64,000 bases of DNA from Eutreptiella sp. 'Long Island Sound 2002' (lineage: Eukaryota; Euglenozoa; Euglenophyceae; Eutreptiales; Eutreptiaceae), in the NCBI GenBank assembly GCA_964036045.1, contig OZ038389.1, positions 66,103,453 to 66,167,452 of the forward strand. The letters run 5' to 3'. The notes under the pieces are model-generated. The model searched no databases and was not told the origin of the DNA. It was given only the letters and a program-made list of their open reading frames with translations. The translations under genes were made by a program, and so were the position numbers. The number at the start of each line of letters is the position of its first letter. The stretch's first letter is position 1. Of this stretch, positions 49,087 through 58,943 are shown piece by piece.

Positions 49087-50667
49087 CTGAGTAAGATGCC
49101 TTCAAGGCTGCCGGAGCATTGGCTTCCTTACACCCCCATTTCTCTCGCCGCAACACGTACTATCGTTATCCCGCGTTTGAGGATACCGGTCATTAGGACC
49201 CGCCGATGAGCAACTTGGCTTTAGAGCTTGCCACCTACCAAGAGACGTGGTCCCCGTTTGCATGCTTAGAACGGCATGTCACTCGGCATTGCACTCCTTG
49301 GAGTTTCATCGCACATCGATTGCACTGAGGAACGGGTCGCACACTTGAGGATGGCGGGGGCTTGGACACACGTCCTCGCCAACCTTTCAACGTAAGGGTA
49401 TGGTGATCCGCACTAGCTGTAGCAATTGTGGACATGGCGCGGTGACTCAAATTCGTCCCTACAACACGAGAAAGAAGTCGCACCGACTCACCTACAAATC
49501 CACGCACATTCGAGCACCGCGATCACAAACATGACCAAAACACAAAAAATTCACGCAAGTGCAAGCAGGGGAACGCTTGGGAGCAATGCAGGGGCTGACT
49601 GTCATTCTTCTCGGGCCACAAGCACCCCCCTACTCCAAGTTCAAAACCAGCCGAAGCCAAATGGTGCTACCGAGGAAATATCAAAGGAACAGCATGCATC
49701 TCCACGCAAAGTAGCGGTGGAGAGTTCCTACTCACGGTGTCTGTAGTGGCGTGTGTGAAGTCTTCTCTTCGTTACACGTACCCCATGTTTCTCCAACAAG
49801 TGGTCCTCCATCAAACGCTCTTGCGGTGGGAACCATTGAAACTCGTCGCATACATTTCTCGGAGGTCAAGATGAATAGACAGAGTGCAAGGAACGGTATG
49901 CCACAAAGAAAGGAGGAAATGCACATTATCGTGCGTCGGCAACCTTAGACCACGGCAATACACACCTGCGGCTTGGCTAGTGTATGGGCTAATTTCTACC
50001 ATTGGGTGCATGGAGGTGAATGGAGGCACGGCGGCGGAGTTGGTCACATCAGTTAGTGGCAGGAGTGAAGTCTGGCGGGTCGCCACGTTGGGCTTGTGCT
50101 TGGTGGCCATCGTAGAGTTCCATGTTCCCCCGAGGGCACACTGGTGGGAGGAAGAGGGATGATAACTTCCCTCACAAACCGCAAATTGCAGCCCATTCTT
50201 GTACGGTTGTGAGACCCCACTAAACCATTAGCTAAATTAATGCGGCCATACATTGATTACATTAATACAAGAACTGGTGGCTAATATACCGAGGCCGGTA
50301 CTCGAAGTACCTTTGCGACAATAAAGTTAGGACGTCCGATTTGGCGGTCTCGAGAACCAAAGGAATGACGGAGATCTTTGGAATCCCAATTTCAAGTCAC
50401 GTTGGAGTTATGGGGTTTTGAACGTCCGATTTTGGCGGTCCAAAGAAACTAAAAAAATTCGGGCCCGCAAAATAAAGATGGAGATTGTCATCAACCCTAT
50501 TTCAACCAATGTTGAAGTTATTGGGATGTGTTGATAACGCGCAACGGTCAACAGCTTTTAAAGTCATTGACGGACGCGCATCACTTTCCACCTTTTGGTT
50601 TAGGAAACACACCCCTCCCACAAAATAATGCACGCTCAACGGTTTTGCTATTACCCATTGCCCTACC
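49087..50667. other. no gene recognised
   Basis: Minus-strand open frames at 49507-49235 and 50110-49811 have no domain. The first contains CNRCAMKLQGVQCRVTC, a cluster of Cys residues without a complete known pattern. Confidence 0.35.
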
Positions 50668-50790
50668 CTTATATCCGGGGCATGGGCCCGAGGATATCCG
50701 CAGATATCCGGGGCATATGACCCGGGATACAGCAGCGGTGATATCCCGGGTCATATGCCCCGGATATCTGCTGATATCCCTGGGGCATGT
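50668..50790. repeat. palindrome cluster, left
   Basis: Perfect 29-bp arms at 50701-50729 and 50742-50770 (CAGATATCCGGGG...CCGGGATA and its complement) enclose a 12-nt loop. The stretch 50668-50728 is also present inverted at 51753-51691, almost identical apart from a 2-base difference. Built from ATATCCGGGGCAT and ATATCCGGGTCAT-like 13-mers. Confidence 0.85.
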
Positions 50791-51030
50791 AGCAAATCAT
50801 CAAATTTGTAGATTAATCACCGCGAACAACAGAATCACCTAGGGTTGTGACCAATCAATGAAACTGCCTTTCCGAGGCGGTTCCAATGAGCTAAGGAAGA
50901 GAAGGCCTCTAATATCTTTTCAATTTATCTAACGATGGGTCTCTCTCTCGTCAGGTGGCAGGGCAAATGGCGCGTAGCAATTTCAGCACATGTAGAAATC
51001 AACACAAACAAATGCCACTAGCGTGAGGTC

Positions 51031-51556
51031 GTGTGTATTAGCCTCAGTCCGGTCAAAGTAGAGAAGAAACGGAAGGATAGGACACCTTCTCCATCCTCTT
51101 CGAAGATCGTCATTGATCTAACTGCGGAGGAGGAGTATGCCACCTTCCCGTTGACACAATTGAGTGAGAAAGAACCTTCTATATATGTGCTCAATGAGAA
51201 AGAGAGCATTGTATATGAACGTGAGATGTACGGTTCTCATGCATGGGCTGCCCTAGCAACACCTGCCAAGGCCCCCAGTAAGTCAAGATTTGTCCAGTAT
51301 TCCATCTCCTTTTGCCCAGGCTGCATTTGAAGAGCAACCCAAAAAAAAGGTGAAAAAGGAAGTGCAAGTGAAAAAGGAAATGCAATTTTACCGTTGTGAT
51401 TATGCCATTAAGAAGAATGCAGTTGGTGGCCAACGATCGGTCACGTGTGACATTTGCCATGTTGTGTACCATATGTCTTGTGCCCAGCTCAGGTTTCCTC
51501 CGAAGTTTGGTTCCTGGGCCTGCGAATCTTGTGTCAGAGACATGATTGGCTCCCAA
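51031..51556 (+). pseudogene. PHD-finger-like frame between inverted repeats
   Basis: A first frame (51031-51277) is rich in Lys/Glu/Ser (VEKKRKDRTPSPSSSKIVID, LTAEEEYATFPLTQLSEKEP). Near its end is GTAAGTC (51278) and before the second part a TTTTGCCCAG (51319), a donor and acceptor 42 nt apart; that pair does not keep the frame. The second frame (51320-51556) is Lys-rich (KKKVKKEVQVKKEM) and ends with CDICHVVYHMSC, then SWACESC. These are the later ligands of a PHD finger (C..C....H..C...C..C). The first CXXC pair is missing or reduced to a single Cys. It ends in TAG. PHD fingers read histone tails; with ligands missing this one may not fold. It lies inside the inverted repeat 50668-51753, so it may be cargo of a mobile unit. 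Confidence 0.45.
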
Positions 51557-51690
51557 TAGACCATCTATATGTGCCTATATTCCATGTTTGTAGAGAGCTT
51601 ACTTGAAGCACCATGAGAGAAAGTGTGTCTCGGATTTGTTCCACTTGAAGTGTTGAGGCATCAAGGGCGAGGGAAGGGTTGCGCGCAAGG

Positions 51691-51850
51691 ATCCCGGGTC
51701 ATATGCCCCGGATATCTGCGGATATCCTCGGGCCCTAATGCCCCGGATATAAGAATTGGGCCTAATGACCCGGATATCTGCGCTGTATCCCGGGGCATAT
51801 GCCCCGGGATACAGCGCAGATATCCGGGTCATAGGCCCAATTTTTGTATA
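51691..51850. repeat. palindrome cluster, right, with 68-bp perfect palindrome
   Basis: 51765-51832 is a perfect palindrome with no loop: 34-base arms meet at GGGGCAT|ATGCCCC. With one base unpaired it extends to 51754-51842. 51691-51753 is the inverted copy of 50728-50668. Confidence 0.9.
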
Positions 51851-52260
51851 ATATCCGTTATGGGTTACGGAGTATCCTTGGAAGCGCCTGTCAAAACGAA
51901 GCACGAATCAATTATGCACTTCAACACTATTCAAGCGGTCAAAGGTTGTTGTGCAATCCGACAGTTGACATATCGCCAACAACACAAGCAAAGCATACAT
52001 TTGCATTGGGTTGGGATGCCTTAACCTCATTTCTGTCCGTGAAAGAGAACAACGCAAAAGGATTGTTGCGCATCATGAAAAAAACCCTAGAAAGTACGTT
52101 GCAGCCAGAAAGGGCTAATTGGGCATTTTGTGGTTCGCGTTCCATGTGCCCCGTGGCAGGTGTAGGGTGCAACAAATTCCCCGGGACAAGTAGCCACGAC
52201 CGAGATAATGCAATAGCCGATTTCCTACTCCCACGAATGAACTTGAAGGGGAGGCGATAA
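51844..52260 (+). other. unassigned open frame
   Basis: Reads FLSVKENNAKGLLRIMKKTL, then CPVAGVGCNKFPG, to TAA at 52258. Protein-like in part but no domain recognised. It may belong with the PHD-like frame upstream. Confidence 0.25.
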
Positions 52261-52373
52261 GGCGCCAAAAAGCAACAAACAACAAGCCGACTCGCCCCGT
52301 TGGCCCCAAATCCCAGCGGCACTGAGTTCACTGTGGTAGGGGAATATCCATGGTAGGAAAAAACTCAGTGTTG

Positions 52374-52455
52374 GGCTGACTCAGTCAAGTCAGTCACGAG
52401 TCACGATTTTTTGACTCAGTCAAGTCAAGTCACCAGTCAGTGTCTGAGTCACGCC
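52374..52455. repeat. TGACTCAGTCA-rich stretch
   Basis: Repeated TGACTCAGTCAAGTCA and CAGTCACGAGTCACG words. TGACTCA matches the core bound by AP-1-type bZIP factors in other eukaryotes, but here it may simply be a short tandem repeat. Confidence 0.5.
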
Positions 52456-53497
52456 GCATGAGTGACTTCACTACATGGGGGTGAATAACACAATTTTTAC
52501 ATCCATTGAGACATCCCAAATCTGCCCATCCATGAATTTCTATTTGTCCACAAACATCCCACATCGATGTAATTTGTAGGATTTCCCCATCCAAATCCCT
52601 TCCCCAAGTCGGATTTGACATCCCTCATGCACCCATAAGTGCTAGTCCCCCGACACAGGACAGGGGACAAGAGGAAGGCGAGGACGAAGCACAAGACGCC
52701 ATAATAAAGGATAATTTGAACGCCGCGTTGGATTGGTCGGAAGCCAAGTCAAAATTTGGAGCCTCTACTCCCCAAGCCATGGCTAAGCCAAATAACCAAT
52801 CATACCGATACTTTGGGAATGAAGAACTAACGATACAAACATCCAATGTTTCCTTGAAAATACGGCACCAAGATGTAGTATTTAAAGTTAAACAATTTGT
52901 CCAAAGTTGATAACCCGCATCCACAGTACGTGCCCTATTCTCCGAAGACACCTTGTGAGCCAAAATAGGGTGCCTAACCAGTGTAGTTCAAGCTTTGGGG
53001 CCACATTGGCGGGGGGTCGCGCAAGGTCACTTGAGCTTGAGTAAGCAACATCTTGTGATGCTTGTGCATTCACTAGAGTGGATGCCTCCTCCTTAGCGCG
53101 CTCATACTTTATAAGCTTGACATAGCCATCACGCAGCTCAGCATCTGGCGAATCGCCAGATCGATCTGGCGATCGCTCAACGCAGCGCACAGCGTCAAGG
53201 TTTGGGGCCACCGGGAATCGAACCGACGAAGCCTCGGATCGGCGACCAGGTTCCCAATAAGAGACCAGGGCCGGCTCAAAACCCAAAAATCGTGTATCAG
53301 ACCAGGGAGTTGTATTTGGTACACTAGAGTATCCAATTCGCGAGGATCTGCCGAAACCAGATGATCTGGGTCAAATTCCATCTTCTAATAACAGTAAAAT
53401 GCCAGCCAGATAATGAAAATAACCCAAATAAATCAGCAGCCTGCTCTTTTGACGTAGTGTGCTCACTCGGGTTGAGTAGGAAACACCCATGCAGTCT
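52456..53497. other. no gene recognised
   Basis: Contains a block at about 52585-52635 (CCATCCAAATCCCTTCCCCA) repeated at 56746-56800, just outside the TIR transposon. A minus-strand GGTTCGATTCC near 53215 looks like a Pol III B box without a matching A box. Confidence 0.4.
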
Positions 53498-53570
53498 GTA
53501 GACACTGTCTGCCCCAAGTAGACACTGTCTGCCCATTGTAGACACTGTCTGCATGTTGTAGACACTCATT
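53498..53570. repeat. 20-bp tandem repeat
   Basis: GTAGACACTGTCTGCCCCAA at 53498, GTAGACACTGTCTGCCCATT at 53518, GTAGACACTGTCTGCATGTT at 53538 and a partial copy at 53558. Confidence 0.9.
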
Positions 53571-53749
53571 GTTATTTAAGTGTTAAGGCGCCGAAGGCGC
53601 CGCCGTGCTGTAAGGCGAAGTGCGCAGATCGGCGCAGATCAACCCGCGTGAGCACAATACCTTTTTTGAGAACTAGCAGGGCTTAACCGCCAACTGCCGG
53701 CAACAAAAAAGCATAACGAGAACTTTTGTTTTTTGGTGTGACTTCCATC

Positions 53750-53781
53750 GGGGGGAGAATATGCGACAATCTGAGAATTTT
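53750..53781 (+). repeat. left terminal inverted repeat
   Basis: Begins GGGGGGAGAAT and ends CTGAGAATTTT. It pairs with 56682-56713; the only differences are two adjacent bases after GAGAAT. Confidence 0.9.
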
Positions 53782-53940
53782 CGGTTGAGAATGGGAATGA
53801 CCGGACCCCCCCCCCCCCCCCTTCCCTCCCTCCCTCCCTCCCTCCCTCCCTCCAACACAGGTCGGTGGCCCCATACTCCCTTCTCCACCCGTGTACCCCC
53901 CTAGCAAAAGACGCAAGCACCAGATAAAGACCACAATTGC

Positions 53941-56356
53941 TTACTCATTCAAGAGTGACCCGGACCTCGGGTGCCTCAGGCGGTTATGGACCGCTTTGTC
54001 ATTTTCACTCTTGAAGACATACCGGCACAAAGTGCAACGGCCGGGGCACTTGGCAAAAGAAGGCTGGTGAGTGTCGGGGTCCGCATTGAGACGCTGCTCC
54101 CTATGCTCAGCATAAGACAGAAAGTGGTCTGCGTGGGCGGGATGGGGAATGGGTGTGGGAAGACCCTTCAAGTGATCTAACTCCGCACGAAATCTCTTGG
54201 CGCGCCACGGTTTTTTTGCGCAAGGACAATTTTTTTTGGAGCAACGGATGAAAGCCAAGAGATTTGTGCGACGATCACAATGGTCAAGAAAAAATAGAAA
54301 CCTCTCATACACCTCGCGAAGACTCTCATCGCTTCGAATTTGTTTGTTAGAGCTTCGAGTGAAAGCAGGCAAAGTATCATAGGAAGGCCAATCCGCCGGT
54401 GGACCATCAGGAGGGATGTCACACAAAACAGAATAACCATCACGCATGCCATCAACCAAATTCCTAATATCAAGCATAGCAGCGTCAGGGTCCTCACTTA
54501 TCACATTTCCTGCCAACCGTTGGGAGACCCAACCAAACAGAAGCTCCACCATATTCTGAAACGAGCGATTTGGGGCATATGAAGTGACAATGAGGACATC
54601 CAACTCAGCATGGAGCCACATCATACCCAAACAAAGGAAGGCAACATGACCACTCGGACCCAACCCATCGCTTACACAGTTGTCCACTACCACAACCCCG
54701 ACAGGTTTTTTGGAGCCTTTTAAGCATTTTGTAATATCCCAAGCATCTGTGAGAGGATTGGATTCTTTGCGCAAGAAGAAGAATAGATTGCCACTTCGCG
54801 GGGTCTTCCACCGTGAACGGCCAACACTGTCAACTTGCCGAGTGGCATTCTTAATGTCTAACTCCATTACGGCAAAAGGGAGGATCACATTGTCGGAAAC
54901 CCAAGTGTGGTCTGGGAGTGATCGAGCCTTCTCGCTGTAGGAAGGAACCTTGAGGTGACCACTGACGGCCACCGTTCCGCAAGGCACTACGGCCTTCCTA
55001 TCAGCGGACAAGATTACAACCTCTCCAGGACATTCCAATCCCATTTCTATCAATAGCTTCACCTGGGCAGATAGGAAGTGGGAATCAATGTGAGCACCAT
55101 GTTCATCCTGTTTGGGACTATACAAGCGCATGGGAAGCAAACCCTTATACTTGGAAGCCTCAAGAGTGGAAGTTTTGGGCGGAAGAAACAAATGGCGCAC
55201 AGCATAAACACTTATGGAAATATTATATTGCCTTTGCAGTGCAGTGGCAAGAAAAGGGGCCGTGACACCAACATGGGAAACATCATCGCGACGCCGGCTG
55301 TGGGCCCTGATTCCCTCATCCATGGTTTCAATGATATTCCGTATAGCTTCAACTAGATTTGGAAAGATCTCCTCAACCTTTTGCACTCGCGGTTTCTTTG
55401 CAGGAGGTTGAGGGTCATCAGAATCTGCCTCTTTGCATGCCTCGGTCACAATATGTGCAATGCTGCGCCATCTATCCAATGAAACTAGGACACTTGTTTT
55501 GGAAGGGACATGAATTAGAACAACCGGGCAAAGGGCACATAGCTTCCTACCCACAGAATTGCAAACTCGAAGCTGACCAAATGAGGTTAGATTGCAATGG
55601 CCTTGAGAACACACGGTTTGAAGCACCTTGAGAATGGTGGTGGGGGACCAAGGCAGAAAGTGAGGCAGATTGCAAATTGGAATGCAAGGATTCATGAGCG
55701 AACAGAAATGCTTGCTTAGCATTCTCAACACACTCCATCTCCTTTCGGAAATCTGTAACCTTCTTGTCATCCTTACTCAAACACCAATACATTTCCAAGT
55801 TGTCCTCAATCTTACGAGCTGTGTCATACATTTCCTGTAACACAATGAGGTCACACTTTGGAACCTTACAACGAGTCAGCCAACTAGCTTTACGGATTGT
55901 GGCAGTGGCCACAATGTCCAACTTGGTCTTCATGGTGTGAAAAATATCCAAAAACCCCTTTTCAGCCTCCTGAAGCTCAGGCGGAAAGAGGGGTTGTTGG
56001 GGTTGAGCAGCAACAGCAGCAACAGCAGCAACAGGGTGAACAACGTTGTAGTACTGAGCATCTGCGAGCTTAACCAAATCTGACACCTCTGCTTGCAACT
56101 CTACAAACCAAGCCCCTAAATCCTTACTTGCCTTACGCAAGGCATAATCCTTGTGGAAAGCCCTTTGCCTTGAGGATCCCTCCACCCAGTAATGACAAGC
56201 ATCGTAAAGTTTCCAAAGCTGCTGGCTGAACAAATTGGGGTCCGAACTTGGTTCTTCACTCTTGGGCATGAGCAAACGCTTCTTAGGCTTGGGTGGAAGC
56301 TCACAACCAAGTGGGATAGGCTTGGGAGCGCTGGTGACCTTGAGGAACTTTAACAT
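53941..56356 (-). CDS. DDE-type transposase with C-terminal C2H2 zinc finger
   Basis: Likely catalyses excision and insertion of the surrounding element. From ATG at 56356 the frame runs to 55627. A 25-nt GT...AG segment (55626-55602) then separates it from the second frame, and removing it joins the two in phase, giving 796 aa to TAA at 53941. The N-terminal part is helical (LEMYWCLSKDDKKVTDFRKE); after the junction comes a Cys/His-rich block (CSQGHCN, GRKLCALCP). Candidate catalytic residues, numbered in the 609-codon second frame, are Asp257 (VVILSADRKAVVPCG), Asp363 (VGVVVVDNCVSDGLGPSG) and Glu409 (APNRSFQNMVELLFGW), spaced D-105-D-45-E. The C-terminus has C579-x2-C582-x12-H595-x4-H600, a C2H2 finger likely to bind DNA. 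The TIRs on both sides support the role. I cannot place it in a named superfamily; the triad is inferred from motif shape. There is no in-frame stop over the whole length. Confidence 0.75.
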
Positions 56357-56681
56357 ATTGGAGCTACAAAAAACAGTACGAAAATTCGACTTTTTCCAAA
56401 ACCAGCCAAAACAGGTGGGAAAAGCAAGGCAATACAACAACAATGAACGTAGTGACAAACAGAAGTGCGAATTTCATAAATGTTGCAGGGATGACCGACA
56501 GACACTGTCGACGAGTCGATTCAATCGAAATTGTGCTGGTCTATTGATTCGGCGTCTTACAAATAGGCAAATACGCAGCAGAAAAGAGCAGGGTACCAGC
56601 CACAGAGGGTCGTTTTTGGGTTGCGGCAGTCCCGATGACGGACTTGAGAATGGGAATCGCCGGGACCCCCCCCCCCCCCCC

Positions 56682-56713
56682 AAAATTCTCAGATTGTCGC
56701 TCATTCTCCCCCC
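56682..56713 (-). repeat. right terminal inverted repeat
   Basis: The reverse complement begins GGGGGGAGAAT and ends CTGAGAATTTT, 30 of 32 identical to the left end. It follows the 3' end of a C run directly. Confidence 0.9.
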
Positions 56714-57393
56714 ATCCCGCATCCATTTACTTAATTTAAATTTATAGGATTTTCCCATCCAAATCCCTTCCCCACATTGGATTTCACCCTCTCCATGCAT
56801 CCCAAATCCTCCCAATTTATAGATCCAAATCTCCCTTTTTATCCTCCAAATTCTCCCTTTTTTTAGGCATTTTTCTCCCCCAGTCACCATTACCCCCGTC
56901 TAGTGAAGTTACTGCCAGCGATAGTCCTGCATAGCCAATTCCGGTATGACGGCGATCAGCATCTCGAAGCGGAGACTGCCCAGACATCGGGTGAAAAGTG
57001 AAATAAGGACAGCGAAAAAAAATAGGCACTCAGAAAGTGGTCCATGGTCTGTTTTTTGGGATTTGTTTGGTACCGAAACAAACGCTTTGAGCCCTTGTGA
57101 ATGGAACAATAAAAATTGATGGTACCGACCAAGAGGCACGTTGCAAAACCCTGGAAGCAAGTTAAGTTGGCGATCCGAGGATCCCAACGGTGTCAAAAAA
57201 CTACACCAACAAAGTTCGGATAGTGGTGGTGGGGGGGGGGGGGGGCATGGCTTGTATTCTCTTTGCAACTAAAGTGCACCAAAGCATGCAGAGTGGCCAC
57301 ATCGGAGACACCCCTCCCTCCTCATAGTGTCCCTCCCAATACAGGTGTCCCTCAGTTGTGGCGTTTTTGCACCACCACGCATCACAGCTGAAA
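56714..57393. other. short intergenic stretch
   Basis: Between the transposon and the Ran-binding protein gene. The CCATCCAAATCCCTTCCCCA block at about 56747 and a G run at about 57230-57245 are the only features. The promoter of the next gene should lie here, but no TATA box is clear. Confidence 0.4.
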
Positions 57394-58943
57394 ATGAAAC
57401 GACCAGCGGAGGATGAGCCCACGGAGCAACCAGAAGCAAAGAGGAAAACAGGCTCTTCCCTATTCCCTCCAGATGTAGACCAACGTCCGAGTGCTCATTT
57501 TGCAGTGGCTTTTCGACGGCACTTTGTGATGCTGTTGGTGGACAATTATTTTCGCTTGCTGTAGGACTAAAGGAAGCTAGAGAAGACGAAAAGGAGGGAA
57601 CCACGAACGGCAGTACGAAGGACAAGGTGAATGAGGACTCTGGAGATTCTGGGGGCCAAATTCCTGAACCCGTTGCAGCCTCAGACGAAAGCAAAGAGGT
57701 ATGCATGCTCAACGTGCAGCACAAGTTTCTGGAAAACAAGTAGCCTTGAGCAACAAATTTCCTTTCTGGCAGGCAACCAAGACACCGAGTCAATCCGTTG
57801 CCAATCCTTTCGGTGATTTCAAGCCTTTCTCGTTCAGCTTTACGACCGACCCTGGCCAGTCTCCGTTTCAGTTTCCTTCCCCGCTACAAAGTGGCTTCGG
57901 TCAGGTGGGTTGCCCTGCCCTACGTGCACTGAGGAAACTGTTGTGCAGTTCTCGTTCTTGTAAAGCTGTTTGGCTTTGACAGTTGGCCAAGGAAGCCGCG
58001 AAGAAAAATTTGGAGGAGGATGGCAAAGAAGATGGGAACGATTTCACTCCTTTGGACGTGGAACTACCAGCTGCGGTGTGCATCTTGCCCGTGTTTTGGG
58101 GATGCGGTCCCCGCGCCTTCTTGAACGTGTCCCCAGGCTGCGGAATGTCTTGAGAGTCTGCGCTGGGCCCTTATTCCCTTCTTCTTAGACCGCTGACGAT
58201 GCTCCTCGATTTGCTCCAGTAGAAACGCAAACAGGTGAGGAAAGCGAGCGAACGTTATTCACCATTCGAGCAAAGATGCTGCAACTCGTATGTGCATTTG
58301 CTGCCCCGCAAGCATTGGAACAGGCCTTCTGGGATCTTACATTCGTAGAAGCACTCCGGATATGTGAAAACTGAGCCCCATCTGCTTTTGCAGGACACTG
58401 ATTGGAAGGAACGAGGGAGAGGCATACTAAAGATCAATCAACACAAACGCACGCTCAAGTGCAGATTGCTGCTGCGAACGGAAGTGGTGCACTCCTTGGG
58501 TGTGCCTGCGACCCTGCAGGGTGAAGGGTGTCTCTGTTGGAAGGAAGTTGTTTGTCGGCGAGCGGAATCCGTCGGGGCTCTGTGAAGGGCAAATATTTGC
58601 ACACGAATCCTTTTCAGCGTTGAACATCAACTTGGATAGCAGCTGCAGCCTCATCCAACCCGAAGACCATGATACATCGTTGAGACTGAGCTGCTTCACG
58701 TCAGCAGAGAAGCCCACTTCTTATTGCATTCGGTATTTGGACCCCGCGACCAAGTCAGTATGCAGTTATCGCTCTTTGTACGATAAGCTGCAGCTTGCTA
58801 AGGACGAGACCCAAGCTTCCGGTATGACGCTCACTTTCTTTCTGTGATTGTGCTCGTCCGATGCACCAACGAGCCACGTATGCGCTTTTGCCTTGGTTAC
58901 ATTCACAGATCTTGTGAAGCTTTTTGGAGTAACCGATCAGTGA
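57394..58943 (+). CDS. Ran-binding (RanBP1-domain) protein with FG motifs
   Basis: A nuclear-transport protein by family: RanBD domains bind Ran-GTP. Eight exons read by eye: 57394-57484, 57565-57698, 57773-57904, 57983-58075, 58189-58287, 58394-58499, 58618-58821, 58909-58943. All introns are GT-AG, all joins keep phase, total 297 aa, stop TGA. The N-terminus is acidic and basic with a KR cluster (MKRPAEDEPTEQPEAKRK). Exon 3 carries FG-type motifs (NPFGDFKPFSFSF, SGFGQ). The RanBD starts at GEESERTLFTIRAKM and contains the diagnostic DTDWKERGRGILKI, then RLLLRTEV, LNINLDSSCSLI and KPTSYCIRY. The layout (FG-bearing linker, then C-terminal RanBD) recalls RanBP3/Nup50-type cofactors. The exon 1-2 junction is uncertain (GT at 57475 with AG at 57572 also fits, six residues shorter). 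A 30- or 36-nt in-frame segment after 58757 could be a further intron. Confidence 0.85.

Larger units (their letters stand above)
53750..56713 (-). mobile_element. TIR DNA transposon with DDE protein, family not recognised
   Basis: 32-bp terminal inverted repeats at 53750-53781 and 56682-56713 match at 30 of 32 positions. They bracket a single spliced gene (796 aa) that fills most of the 2,964-bp element. ATC lies on both outer sides (53747-53749 and 56714-56716), a possible 3-bp target duplication. Just inside both ends a GAGAATGGGAAT..CCGG(G)A block followed by a long C run occurs in the same orientation, an extra subterminal direct repeat. Intact ends plus an almost open gene suggest recent activity. 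Surrounding sequence is itself repetitive. Whether the two C runs belong to the original element is unclear. Confidence 0.8.

Noticed and set aside
51278-51319. 42-nt intron joining the two parts of the PHD-like frame
   Set aside because: Donor GTAAGT and acceptor TTTTGCCCAG look good, but splicing them leads to an immediate TGA; another splice pair or a lesion is needed.
53200-53275. tRNA gene on the minus strand with GGTTCGATTCC
   Set aside because: Only the T-arm/B-box word fits. The acceptor end GGCCCC has no partner about 72 nt upstream and no D-arm is seen.
57269-57793. Minus-strand open frame over the Ran-binding gene's first exons
   Set aside because: It is antisense to exons that splice into a recognised protein and has no domain of its own.
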